DNA of 64,000 nt, taken from contig CANMSD010000003.1 in NCBI GenBank assembly GCA_947500645.1, positions 246,501 through 310,500 on the forward strand, read 5' to 3'. The translations under genes and the position numbers were made by a program. The notes beneath the pieces are model-generated. The model saw nothing but the letters and a program-made list of their open reading frames with translations. It made no database searches and was not told the origin of the DNA. Position 1 is the stretch's first letter; every line of letters starts with the position of its first letter. The DNA comes from an uncultured Erythrobacter sp. (GTDB taxonomy: Bacteria > Pseudomonadota > Alphaproteobacteria > Sphingomonadales > Sphingomonadaceae). Of the stretch, positions 38,527-47,556 are shown in pieces.

Positions 38527-38560
38527 AAAAAAGGCCGCCGGAGTATCCCTCCAGCGGCCC
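38527..38560 (-). terminator. Rho-independent terminator after the 100-aa protein gene
   Basis: Read on the minus strand: GGCCGC pairs with GCGGCC (38554-38559 with 38533-38538), an inner GGA/TCC extends the stem, and a T-run (38532-38527) follows. It lies about 26 bases after the stop at 38586. Confidence 0.88.
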
Positions 38561-38585
38561 TTCGTATTGTCTAAGACGTTAGCGC

Positions 38586-38888
38586 TTAGGCAGTTTTCGT
38601 GCCGGTCAGCGGCATTGCGCCGAAAGCGCCGGCATTGACGTTACCAGCCAGCGTGTCGCCTTCGACGGTCGCTTCGCATTCAAGCTTCATCGGCATTGGA
38701 ACGGTCATGTTCATTTCCCAGGTCATGGTGTTGCCATCGACCTTGCCGTTCTCGACATCCATCGAACCCATGCCGCCGGCCATGTTGCCAGTGAAAGTGC
38801 CGTCATCGCCCTCGACGACTGTGAAGGTGCCCTTCTGGTCGCCCATTGGGCTCTTGACGGTGGTGTCGTAGGTACCGGTAACTGACAT
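38586..38888 (-). CDS. small beta-rich cytosolic protein, unknown function
   Basis: A 100-aa protein without signal peptide, composed almost entirely of short beta-strand-like segments with many Gly, Thr and Met (for example GTYDTTVKSPMGDQKGTFTVVEGDDG at the start). The pattern resembles a small lipocalin-like or OB-like barrel, but I do not recognise the family. It has its own terminator and lies in a gap between the acylase and peroxidase genes on the same strand, so it is probably monocistronic. Confidence 0.7.
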   Translation of the reverse strand: MSVTGTYDTTVKSPMGDQKGTFTVVEGDDGTFTGNMAGGMGSMDVENGKVDGNTMTWEMNMTVPMPMKLECEATVEGDTLAGNVNAGAFGAMPLTGTKTA

Positions 38889-38957
38889 AGAAATCTCCGT
38901 TGGTATTGAAGGGGCGGGGTGCCCCTGAAACTATGCTGAACTGCGTTTACACGCGTG

Positions 38958-41252
38958 TCAGTAAGACTCAACTACATATCGCCGCTTGGCGTTCCTGAGT
39001 ACATCTTCGCGCCAGAAGTGAACCGGCTTGAGCTTGTAATCGACGAACAATTGCATCTGATCGGTATGATGCGGACTGTTGGGCCTAGTGATCGCCGCGC
39101 CGAAGGGCTGGATCGAGCGAGAGAAAACGCGTTCACCTGCATTTTCTCCGCTTGGCCACTCGACCCATTGGATAAAGCTGTCGCCATGGACCAGGCTCAA
39201 TCGACCATCATCATCGACGCGCCACGTGGTCGAGGCGCGCAGAGTGTCCGATCCGCCATCGAGCGGCAGGTCGACGTCGCCTTGGCGCAGCCGCAACAGC
39301 TCTGACATGGGCGGGTCGATCCGGCCGAAGTGTTCCATCAGATGTGTGACCGCCTTTCCCAGATGCTCGCGGACGTCGGGCGCCTCGGCCTTGTTCTGAT
39401 ACTCCGCCGACATGAAATCGCGGATCATCAGCAGGGCGAGCGCATCGGCTGGTCCATCATTGTCGGCTGTGAAGTCCCATTTGAGCAGCAGATCGCGTGC
39501 ATCTTGCAGTTGTTGCGTGGCCTCATTTTCTCTCTGTGCTTGTTCGCCTCCATCCAACCATCCGAAGAACGGGAGGCGTTCCAATTCATCCCATAGCTCC
39601 GCGACATAGCCTTCGCGCTCATAGGCGGTGTCGTACTTGATCCGCTCCAGGTTTGCCCGATCGAGCAGGTTGGCTTCAGACAAGAGCTTCCACGCGCGGC
39701 GAGAGCGGTTCGTCTGCTTGCGCTCCACGCCCAGCACGGGCGAGAAGTCTTCGGGGTCCAAATCGCTACCGGCGCCTGCCGCCGTGTAAGGCTCGTTATT
39801 GGCGTTATAGAGCCAGCCCGACGCTGGATTGATCAGCTTTGGCAGCTCTTCATAACTGACCGGCCCCTCCCAGATGAGGTTGCTGCGATTGCCGGGCAGC
39901 ACGCCGCGCCAGTTCGCCTTTACCTCGTCCAAGTCAGGCCGATCCGGGATCGCGGCGTTGTACACATAGGCGATATTGCCCGCCTCGTCGGCGTAGATGA
40001 AGTTGGTGCTGGGCACGGCCATGCGCGCCATCTGTGCCTGCCATTCTTCCAGATTGGTCGCCTTGTTGAGGCGATAATAGGCATCCAGCTGGTCGAGGCT
40101 GTCCATCCCGCCATAACGGATCGCGAAAGCGCCATTGTCATTGATGATCACTGGGCCGTGGACGCTGCGATGCACCGTGCGGCGGATCGGCAGGGTCACG
40201 GGTCCGAATTTGACCGGGAGGGTTACAGTCTTGCTCTCAAGATCGCGCCATTCGCCATCCAACTCGTAGCGCGTACCGCTCTCGTCCAGCACCAGCTCAT
40301 AGACATCGACCATGTCCGGGCGGTTGACCGTATTGGTCCAGCCGAGATGGCGGTTGTGGCCCAGGAAGGGGAAGGGCGAGCCGGGGAAGTTCGCTCCTGC
40401 ATAGTGCCAGCCCTCTTCACTTTCGACCACGAGTTCATACCATGCGACCCCGCCACGCAGCGGCTGGTGCGAGTTGGAGACTAGCGTGGTCGGTCCACCT
40501 GACTTTTCCGGTGACACCGCGAAGGCGTTGGAGCCGAGCAGGCCGGCATCTTCGCCCGCTGCTGGCAAAGGATGGGGCCGGTAGGACGCTTGTTCTGCCT
40601 CTGCCGCATCTTCTGCAGGAGCCGTTTCTTCGGCCGGGTTTGGCCGCGGGAAACCGGGAATGTCCGGGCCGAATTCGCGGCGCAATTCTTCGCCTGCTAC
40701 CAGCGGCCCGATGACATTGCCCAGTCCAAAGAAGAATGGCTGGCGCAGCGCAAACCCGGCGGCCACGTCCTTGCCGCTCAAAGGGAATAGATTGGCGAGT
40801 TTTACTTCGTCGGGATTGTCGGCGGCGTATTTATTGAGCCCGCTGGCGAATGCTTCAAACAGCTCGCGGGTATCGGCAGGCAGGTCTTCATAATGGCGGT
40901 CTGCCGTGCCGCGCGCGTCAAGCAGGTGATAGGCATAATCGAACTGCGCCCCTTCCTGGCCGGCGATCGCTCCGTAGCGCCCACGCGACATGGCAGCGAC
41001 ATCCTGCAATGTGAAGAAGTCGTCTTCCGCTTGGGCAATAGCCACGCCGAATGCGACATCGGCATCGGTCTTGCCGTAGATATGCGGGACGCCGAAATCG
41101 TCGCGGATGATCTCTGCGCGATATTGCCGCTCGTCTGCGCCAGTGGGTTGCTGCGTTGGGTGAGCGAAGAACGGCTCCCACGTGGCCAGCGCCACAAACC
41201 CGGCAATCACCAACACCAGCAGCGTCCAGCCGCCGCGCTTCAACCATTTCAT
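38958..41252 (-). CDS. penicillin acylase family protein (possible AHL acylase)
   Basis: A 764-aa Ntn-hydrolase precursor. An N-terminal membrane/signal segment (about 10-25) sends it to the periplasm. The alpha part (about 40-210) is followed by an acidic linker (about 205-235) and the self-cleavage site LLG-SNAFAV: Ser241 would become the N-terminal nucleophile of the beta chain. The beta-chain motifs NSHQPLRGG and GWTNTVNRPDMVDVYEL are those of acylases acting on acyl-homoserine lactones, aculeacin or beta-lactams. Substrate remains open, but AHL turnover (quorum quenching) is plausible. Monocistronic by layout; the start precedes the tRNA-like region. Confidence 0.9.
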   Translation of the reverse strand: MKWLKRGGWTLLVLVIAGFVALATWEPFFAHPTQQPTGADERQYRAEIIRDDFGVPHIYGKTDADVAFGVAIAQAEDDFFTLQDVAAMSRGRYGAIAGQEGAQFDYAYHLLDARGTADRHYEDLPADTRELFEAFASGLNKYAADNPDEVKLANLFPLSGKDVAAGFALRQPFFFGLGNVIGPLVAGEELRREFGPDIPGFPRPNPAEETAPAEDAAEAEQASYRPHPLPAAGEDAGLLGSNAFAVSPEKSGGPTTLVSNSHQPLRGGVAWYELVVESEEGWHYAGANFPGSPFPFLGHNRHLGWTNTVNRPDMVDVYELVLDESGTRYELDGEWRDLESKTVTLPVKFGPVTLPIRRTVHRSVHGPVIINDNGAFAIRYGGMDSLDQLDAYYRLNKATNLEEWQAQMARMAVPSTNFIYADEAGNIAYVYNAAIPDRPDLDEVKANWRGVLPGNRSNLIWEGPVSYEELPKLINPASGWLYNANNEPYTAAGAGSDLDPEDFSPVLGVERKQTNRSRRAWKLLSEANLLDRANLERIKYDTAYEREGYVAELWDELERLPFFGWLDGGEQAQRENEATQQLQDARDLLLKWDFTADNDGPADALALLMIRDFMSAEYQNKAEAPDVREHLGKAVTHLMEHFGRIDPPMSELLRLRQGDVDLPLDGGSDTLRASTTWRVDDDGRLSLVHGDSFIQWVEWPSGENAGERVFSRSIQPFGAAITRPNSPHHTDQMQLFVDYKLKPVHFWREDVLRNAKRRYVVESY

Positions 41253-41468
41253 ATGAGTGTCTCTCCCAAGACTTGCTTGACGTCAGCATCGCGCGGCGCG
41301 GGAAGCAGGTCAATGGCCATCGGGGACGGTCGGTAGAACGCTTCGATTTTCGCTTAAGGCACTTTTCAGCCAGATCAGCCTGGAGAGATGTGTCGGCCCC
41401 TACAGTCCAAAGGCCGAATGAGCTCGAAATTCAATCGAAAAAGTACAATAAATATCATGAAATGGTTC

Positions 41469-41497
41469 GAACGGAGGGGTTTTACCGCCCTCCGTTC
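41469..41497. terminator. 10-bp perfect hairpin next to the tRNA-like segment
   Basis: GAACGGAGGG (41469-41478) pairs with CCCTCCGTTC (41488-41497) around a 9-nt loop. On the minus strand it follows the tRNA-like segment directly and shares its putative acceptor sequence, like a tRNA terminator hairpin. No T-run of note. Confidence 0.6.
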
Positions 41498-41572
41498 CTG
41501 GACTCGAACCAGTAACAGTGGACCAACCACGTTAATTCGCAGTCCACCTATTATCCATACTACTGTACGGAA
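41490..41572 (-). pseudogene. tRNA-like segment, probably degenerate
   Basis: Minus-strand reading contains the T-arm consensus GGTTCGAGTCC (41510-41500) flanked by CTGG/CCAG-type pairing, an acceptor-like pair TTCCGT (41572-41567) with ACGGAG (41495-41490), and an anticodon-loop-like CTGCGAA. A GTGG/CCAC pair would give a long variable arm. The D-arm is poor and one anticodon stem pair is mismatched. No CCA end. It may be a decayed or imported tRNA; it does not fold cleanly as any standard tRNA by eye. Confidence 0.35.
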
Positions 41573-41616
41573 GCTATTCTATATCACATCTCGTCAATAC
41601 AGGCAAACAAAAGTCA

Positions 41617-44600
41617 TCAGGAATCTTGAGGTCTCGCGCCGTGATTGTCGCGATATTCCATGATGCCGAACGGGTTGGTCGTATCGAGCCTTACGCCATC
41701 TGTCAGACGGTTGTCCGCCATCAGCCAGTGATAATCGAGTTTGTCTCCAATGCTCATCGGCGAAGCTCCCGTCAGTTTCTTCACTCGGAAACCGCGATCG
41801 GCTATCTCGATCAAATTATCCTTGAACAGCAATTGCTTGCCAAGGAAGCCGTAGACCCACACCCCGTATTCAAATGGCGAGCTGTGGTGGCTTTCAACCC
41901 GCAAGTGCAGCAAGCGGTTGTTGCGAACCTGCAACCGATCGACGTTGCCAACATAGATGCCGTGTAACCAGCGGATGCCTTTGCCCGGCGTGGTCAGTTC
42001 ACAAATGTTGTTTTCGATTGCCGCATCCCTGACGGTGAAGGATTCTCGCCCATGGCTCAGCGCAACGCGAATCGCTGTGTTGAAACCGCGAATGACATTG
42101 TCCGAAACCCGGACATTATCCAACCGGCTGCCCGCGCAAACGATCGCCTGCAATGCCATGGTATCGCGTTGCCTGGTGTTGGAATTGAACCATTTGTTGA
42201 AGGCGTTGAAATTGGTCCTGGCGATTTCTCCGGTGAGCAGACGCGTGCCCAATTTGACGGTGTATTTCGCGAGGTCATCGCCCGCTCTGATCGGCTGCGT
42301 CTCTTGAGCACGCGCGAAGATCCTTTGCCACTCGGTGTTCGATACGGGCGATTTGAACGAGACGGATTGGTCGCCACTCTCGAGCAGGACGTTGCGACTG
42401 CCGGTAAGTTTGTCCGCACGCTTGGAAACGCCGAGTTCGGTCAACACCAGCATCTTCCTGCGGGCATCGCTGTCGATCAGACCGGGATTGCCGTTGCTGG
42501 ATCGGCCCAATGCAGATCGGAAACTGGGCAGCACAGCTGGTTGTTCGATGACCGCCTTCTTTAGACTTTCCCAATAATCGATCATCGCATTGTCGCGATT
42601 TGCTGCATCTTGGGGTGGCGGAAACTTGCGAACAGCGCGGTCCCATTCGGATTGCGGGATGGCGCTCATAAAGGTGAAGGACCGCCCGCCTGCTCGCACT
42701 TCACGAATGTCCTTGCCCAGAACCGCATCGCCCGATTTCAGGCTGGCGATCAAAGTGTTGTTAAGCTGAACGAGGCGCGTCTTGGAAAGCTTGCTGGCCT
42801 GCGTGGTAAACCCATCGGGTATCGGCAGAACCGATATGCGGTTGTCGGCGATGACGGTATCGATCGCATCGTGGACCAGGATGCCTTCTTGCTGAAAACC
42901 GACGTCGACAGAGCAGTTGACGATGCGAACAGATCGCATCGGTGTTTGCGGGTTTTCGTCGGGTCGAGCCCTCACAGTCAACGCCGTGCGTATGTCCCGA
43001 CTGCCCGGCCCGCAGGTGAAATGGCAGTCGGCAATGTCGACATCGGGTGTTCCGGTGACGGTCAACGCACCGCGCCGAGTCAAGCCTTGCGGTTTGTTGG
43101 TTATCGCCGACGGCAGCGCAGGTGATGTGCAGGTTACACCGCGGACCACCAGGCTGGCGCATCCGTTGACTTCAAGAGCACATTCGCTCTTGTTGACGAT
43201 TAGTTTGGCTCCGCGTCCGCTGCCGTTGATCCGGACATTGCCCAGCTTTTCCAGTAAGACCGTTTCATCGGTTTGATACTGGCCGGGCGCGAAGCAGATG
43301 TTCACGTCGCTGCCTGCAGGAATGCTCGCTAGCAGGGCTGCCCAATCGGTTGATGGGGTGATGACGTGCGTCTCGCACCCGCCATTCTGGATCTGAGCGA
43401 GCAGCTCAATGGCGTCCTGCACGTTCAGCGCACCGGCGAGTTCCGGCGTGTTGGTCGGGTCAAAGCTCGTATCGCGTGCGCGCGACAGGCTGGCGGCGAA
43501 TTCGACATGGGTGCCGACTGGATCGTCACTGGCATCGATGCGGATCGCTCTTGCAACTTGCAGAGGCGCTGCGCCGTCGATCGACCATTCCACTTCGGCA
43601 ACGCCATCGGCATCGGTCTCGACAATGATTGTCGGATTGCCGTTAGGGAAAAGCCCCTGTCCGAGCGATACGTCGAAACGTATGCGGACGCCTGCAATCG
43701 GCATCTTACCGCGCGTAACCGATACTTTCAGCGGTTGTGCGAGCGCGATGAGATTCGTCGGGTTCGTCTCGTCGGGCATCGCCTCCTGCCCATCCCCGCT
43801 GACATAGTCGAACATGACCTGCTGCGTGAGCGGGGCAAAGAACGGACGACAATCGCTCTCGATGGTCCAATCCCCGGCGGGCGACAGCGTCGCGAACCCA
43901 AGCGGTGCGAAGGCGCGATCCAGTCCCTCCGGCGGCAGGTCAAGCGGTTCGCCTGTGATCTCATGTTGAGGCCATTCCACATCGCCGGTCAGTGAGCGCG
44001 CCGGGATCGTCCAATGGTCACCTGAGAGACGAGCGCCATCTTCAAAGCGCACTTCGATGCCAAGCTCCAGCTCCTCCCAGCTTCCTGAGGCGGGCAATGC
44101 ACGGGGCAGACCTCCCTCCCACCGCTGGATCGTGGCAGCCTGTGGCAAGGCGTTGAGGTTCGGCTCGCCGCCGACGCTCAGCTCGGAAAGGTCATCGGCG
44201 CTGCGCAGCTCTGCCAAAGTAATGCGCTGGCCATTGGCTTCATCGATCTGCGCGAAGAAGCCGACTTGGCCCTTCGCCAATGCAGCATCTTCGGTGATCT
44301 CGATCCAGTCGCCTGCCTTGAGAGCGGTGACAGGATCACGGCCCAGACTGTCGACCAGCAGCGCGCCATCTTCGATAGTGGCATAGCGTGCACGGTGCAT
44401 GCCATTGTCGCGCCCCCATTTGTAGAGCGCTGCGCCGCCGCCACGCGGGACATGGAACTGCACACGGTAGAGATGGTTTTCGACCGAGCGATAGCCTGCG
44501 TCCGGCGGGAGAGTGCAAGGCCCGCCTTCATCGTCGGACACTATCGCACGCGCGGCCAGTTTCGCCCGCTCACCGAACGGATCGAACGCTCCCGCGACAT

Positions 44601-45333
44601 CGGCACAGTCTAGTGGCGCTGTGCCAAATCCGGCGTCCACCAACGAGTCTTCAGTAGCGAATCTGATTTGCCAACGTGTTGCGTCCCGGGTCGATGTGTC
44701 AGGGCCATCAAAGGCCACCTCGAGCAAGTCGGGATCGTCCAGCGCGGTGACGTCGGCATCCCATGCTTCGAGATATGCGAGGTACCTTCCCGCCGTTTCA
44801 GGCAGGTCATCGCGCTCGGGGTCGAGCGCGGTCAGCCGCCAGATCTCTGTGAACGTCTGCGGGGTGAGCGAGGGCTCGACTTCGAATTGCGCTTCGCCAT
44901 CGGCGTTCAGCTCGCTCGCGGTAACGCGGAAGATGGTCGTATCGCCCGCCGCGTTTTTGGAGAGGACATCACCGACGGCAAGAGCTGGGCCTTCGGTCAC
45001 GATCCACTTTGTGTCGGTCCCGCTGCCGGACTTGCGCTGGATCGCTATTTGCTCTGCGCCGACGCAATGGAGTTCGCGCCCTCCGATAAAGGCTCTTCCA
45101 TCCGAGACGACGATTCCGCTCAAAGGATCGCTGGCGCTTAACGCGAACCCAGCATCATCTTGAGGAAAGCCCGTTGGACCGATGATGGCTTTCACCGCTC
45201 CGCGGTGGCTGCCGCGTAGCAAGTCGCCCTGCTCGTTGAAGTCGGCATCGCTCAGTAGGCGACCTTGCTGAAGTCGGACAAGGCTGAAACGCTTTTCCAA
45301 GTTCAACGAATTGCGTGAGAAATCACCACTCAT
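41617..45333 (-). CDS. eCIS-associated DUF6519 / right-handed beta-helix protein
   Basis: A 1238-aa protein and the last gene of the eCIS operon. The N-terminal region (about 1-110, LEKRFSLVRLQQGRLLSDADFNEQGDLL) matches DUF6519 proteins, which accompany contractile injection systems. From about residue 610 onward repeated short strands (ALEVNGCASLVVRGVTCTS, VRIVNCSVDVGFQQEGILVHDAIDTVIADNRI) suggest a right-handed parallel beta-helix, the fold of many tail spikes and pectate lyases. It is probably a peripheral baseplate or fibre protein that contacts a surface. A TTG two codons upstream (45339) also begins the frame; ATG 45333 is preferred. It lies 9 bases after the preceding gene. Confidence 0.78.
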   Translation of the reverse strand: MSGDFSRNSLNLEKRFSLVRLQQGRLLSDADFNEQGDLLRGSHRGAVKAIIGPTGFPQDDAGFALSASDPLSGIVVSDGRAFIGGRELHCVGAEQIAIQRKSGSGTDTKWIVTEGPALAVGDVLSKNAAGDTTIFRVTASELNADGEAQFEVEPSLTPQTFTEIWRLTALDPERDDLPETAGRYLAYLEAWDADVTALDDPDLLEVAFDGPDTSTRDATRWQIRFATEDSLVDAGFGTAPLDCADVAGAFDPFGERAKLAARAIVSDDEGGPCTLPPDAGYRSVENHLYRVQFHVPRGGGAALYKWGRDNGMHRARYATIEDGALLVDSLGRDPVTALKAGDWIEITEDAALAKGQVGFFAQIDEANGQRITLAELRSADDLSELSVGGEPNLNALPQAATIQRWEGGLPRALPASGSWEELELGIEVRFEDGARLSGDHWTIPARSLTGDVEWPQHEITGEPLDLPPEGLDRAFAPLGFATLSPAGDWTIESDCRPFFAPLTQQVMFDYVSGDGQEAMPDETNPTNLIALAQPLKVSVTRGKMPIAGVRIRFDVSLGQGLFPNGNPTIIVETDADGVAEVEWSIDGAAPLQVARAIRIDASDDPVGTHVEFAASLSRARDTSFDPTNTPELAGALNVQDAIELLAQIQNGGCETHVITPSTDWAALLASIPAGSDVNICFAPGQYQTDETVLLEKLGNVRINGSGRGAKLIVNKSECALEVNGCASLVVRGVTCTSPALPSAITNKPQGLTRRGALTVTGTPDVDIADCHFTCGPGSRDIRTALTVRARPDENPQTPMRSVRIVNCSVDVGFQQEGILVHDAIDTVIADNRISVLPIPDGFTTQASKLSKTRLVQLNNTLIASLKSGDAVLGKDIREVRAGGRSFTFMSAIPQSEWDRAVRKFPPPQDAANRDNAMIDYWESLKKAVIEQPAVLPSFRSALGRSSNGNPGLIDSDARRKMLVLTELGVSKRADKLTGSRNVLLESGDQSVSFKSPVSNTEWQRIFARAQETQPIRAGDDLAKYTVKLGTRLLTGEIARTNFNAFNKWFNSNTRQRDTMALQAIVCAGSRLDNVRVSDNVIRGFNTAIRVALSHGRESFTVRDAAIENNICELTTPGKGIRWLHGIYVGNVDRLQVRNNRLLHLRVESHHSSPFEYGVWVYGFLGKQLLFKDNLIEIADRGFRVKKLTGASPMSIGDKLDYHWLMADNRLTDGVRLDTTNPFGIMEYRDNHGARPQDS

Positions 45334-45342
45334 GACCAAGCC

Positions 45343-47556
45343 TCATTCTTCAACGAAAAGTACGCCCGTATTCAAGCCGACCGGCGCGTACTCGCCGATT
45401 GCTTCGCGCAAATTTGCCAGGCGCGCCGGAGCGCGCAGATTGTTGCCCACGCCCATTTCAAGATTGCCGTCCGCGCCTTCGCGGATCTGGATTGAGCAGC
45501 CGGGTGTGAGCATGGAAAATCCCGGTCTGCCGAAGTCGTCGGTCACAAAGGCGGGGCGCAATGTGCCCCCGTCGCTGGCCGACGTTTCCGAGACACAGCG
45601 ATAGCGGCGTGGCACGACCGAATCCGACGTGACGAAACTGAATCGGACGCATCCGGTCTGGCGGAAAGCGACGTTCACTGTGCCGCAGAAGATCGAGTCC
45701 TCCGCTTCAATCGTCCGTGCCTCGGTCTTGCCCATGATCGTGCTGCGCTCGATCGAGAGATCGGATTGAGGCGCTGAGAGCGCATTCAGATTCCCCCGTG
45801 CGGGCTGCGCCCCGACGGCAAGCACGCTGTCACTGATGGAGATGGTCGCCGCGGTGTTGAGCATGGCCACACGGCCCAGGTTTGATCGCTCTACCGTCAG
45901 GCTCAATCCGTCCTGCTCGTTGAGCTTGAGCGCCTCACCGAACCGTTGCGTGTCGTCCCATTGCCAGCCGAGGGTGCAATCGAGCAGCTCGAGACGGCCT
46001 GGTGCCTCGCCATTATTGGCTTGCAGATGTGCGATCAGAAGACCCGACAGAATCAACCTGGCCGGTTCGTCCTCCGGCCCGGCATTCGCGCGCACCCGCA
46101 TATTGGACTTGATGAAGGGGCGGCACAGAGCGGGAGAAATCGCGTCGAGAAAACGCGGTGCAGTGCCATCCGCTTGTGGGCTGCGCGGCCAGTCCGCCGC
46201 AAAGATGGCCAATTGCGCACCGCCTGTCAGGTCGATCGTGCCGCTCGCTCCATTGATCGCTTCATCATATGTGGCGTTGTCGAGCATGACGATAACGCCG
46301 CGAGACCGATCGGCCAGTCCGTTCCATCGCTCCACCGCCTCCCGGAGTGATCCAACCACCGGGCCACCTTGATCGACATTGTCGGTTTGCAGCTCGGCGC
46401 GGCGGGTTACTCCGATGATCCAGGACGGGTCTTCGCCGGGTGTGAAGAAGTCATCCCACCAACCTTCGACCGACTCCCGGCGATCATAGGCGCCGCCGCC
46501 GACGTCCAGCGCCTGAGGTGCGGCAAAGCCGGTTTCGGCGGACTTGTTCCTATCGCTCGCGTGGAGTGAAAGGCGACCTAGAACCGGATCGAACAGCACC
46601 GAGCCAGCGGCTGCGGGTTTGCGAATGCTGCCGTCTTCAGCAGCGGCAAGGTTGCAACAGAACAGCTTGGCTGGTGGGACTTCGGCTCCATCGAGGCGCA
46701 CGCGCAAGACCGGCTGACTGCCAAACCATTTTGCTGCGCTGATTGTACCATCGCGAAGCCCGTCCAACTCATCGGCCAGTGGCTCCCGGCGCAATTGTTC
46801 AGGGACATTGAGAGGTGATACGCGGTCGGCAATGGTCAAATCTGGCTGGGGTAGGTTAACTAGCGGCAGGTCGCGTCCCATTGGATCAAACCGGCGCACG
46901 CTGCCGTCAGGATCGAGGAGAGCGGGCTCGGGTCCGCCGAGATAACCGTTATCTTCGGTGATCAGCGGGAACAGAGGCTGAGCTGCATGGCGCCACACGA
47001 ACAGGCCCAGATTGGGAATGTTGAAACGACCACTGAAGCCATCGGCAATCCCGGCGGCTGGCAGATGCGACGCGCGTGAGAATGGACGATGCGCCAATTG
47101 TGGTTCATCTGCGCGCCGCACGCTTGCGGTGACGGGCCTGGAGCCGCGCAGGTGATTGACGTGCTCTGCTGTTGTGAGCTGGCGGAAGAATTCGACCACA
47201 ACGACGGGCCATCCGGTCACGTCGCGGGCAACCTGCTCAAGCGCGGCTGCCGTACCCTTGGCCTGACGGTATTGCAGGACATTTGCGACATAGGCGCGCA
47301 ACTGCCCTGCCTGACCTGGTCCGATCTCACGCATTGGCGTGGCGCCGATCAGCTCGGAGATGTAGGGCAGAACCCAAGGCTCACAGGTTTCAACAAACCA
47401 GTTGTCGTAGAGCTGGTCGATGTCGCGTTCGACAATCTCCAGCTCTTCGGTGAGCAATGCGAGCAGTGCTTCGAGCGCGCGCTGCTCTTCGCCATCGCGC
47501 ATCCGAATATGGGATGGCACCGCATCGAAAATGGGGGTGGAGCTGCGATCACGCAT
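45343..47556 (-). CDS. eCIS phage-tail-protein-I family protein with beta-helix-like extension
   Basis: A 737-aa protein. The N-terminal 150 residues match P2 tail protein I-type baseplate proteins (LALLTEELEIVERDIDQLYDNWFVETCEPWVLPYISELIGATP ... LRAYVANVLQYRQAKGTAAALEQVARDVTGWP). The remaining residues are not in typical phage versions; from about 410 they show repeated strands with turns (LELLDCTLGW, LTVERSNLGRVAMLNTAATISISDSVLAVG), again compatible with a beta-helix. The role would be to link baseplate wedges to the fibre-like component. It overlaps the preceding baseplate gene by 8 bases. Confidence 0.82.
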   Translation of the reverse strand: MRDRSSTPIFDAVPSHIRMRDGEEQRALEALLALLTEELEIVERDIDQLYDNWFVETCEPWVLPYISELIGATPMREIGPGQAGQLRAYVANVLQYRQAKGTAAALEQVARDVTGWPVVVVEFFRQLTTAEHVNHLRGSRPVTASVRRADEPQLAHRPFSRASHLPAAGIADGFSGRFNIPNLGLFVWRHAAQPLFPLITEDNGYLGGPEPALLDPDGSVRRFDPMGRDLPLVNLPQPDLTIADRVSPLNVPEQLRREPLADELDGLRDGTISAAKWFGSQPVLRVRLDGAEVPPAKLFCCNLAAAEDGSIRKPAAAGSVLFDPVLGRLSLHASDRNKSAETGFAAPQALDVGGGAYDRRESVEGWWDDFFTPGEDPSWIIGVTRRAELQTDNVDQGGPVVGSLREAVERWNGLADRSRGVIVMLDNATYDEAINGASGTIDLTGGAQLAIFAADWPRSPQADGTAPRFLDAISPALCRPFIKSNMRVRANAGPEDEPARLILSGLLIAHLQANNGEAPGRLELLDCTLGWQWDDTQRFGEALKLNEQDGLSLTVERSNLGRVAMLNTAATISISDSVLAVGAQPARGNLNALSAPQSDLSIERSTIMGKTEARTIEAEDSIFCGTVNVAFRQTGCVRFSFVTSDSVVPRRYRCVSETSASDGGTLRPAFVTDDFGRPGFSMLTPGCSIQIREGADGNLEMGVGNNLRAPARLANLREAIGEYAPVGLNTGVLFVEE

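Larger units (their letters stand above)
41253..41616. other. 364-base AT-rich boundary region
   Basis: This gap between the acylase gene and the end of the eCIS operon is visibly richer in A and T than its surroundings, especially 41410-41640. It contains a perfect hairpin and a tRNA-like segment but no credible protein gene. Confidence 0.65.

Noticed and set aside
41490..41572. A functional standard tRNA
   Set aside because: The T-arm is good but the D-arm is poor, one anticodon stem pair is mismatched and there is no CCA end; kept only as a low-confidence remnant.
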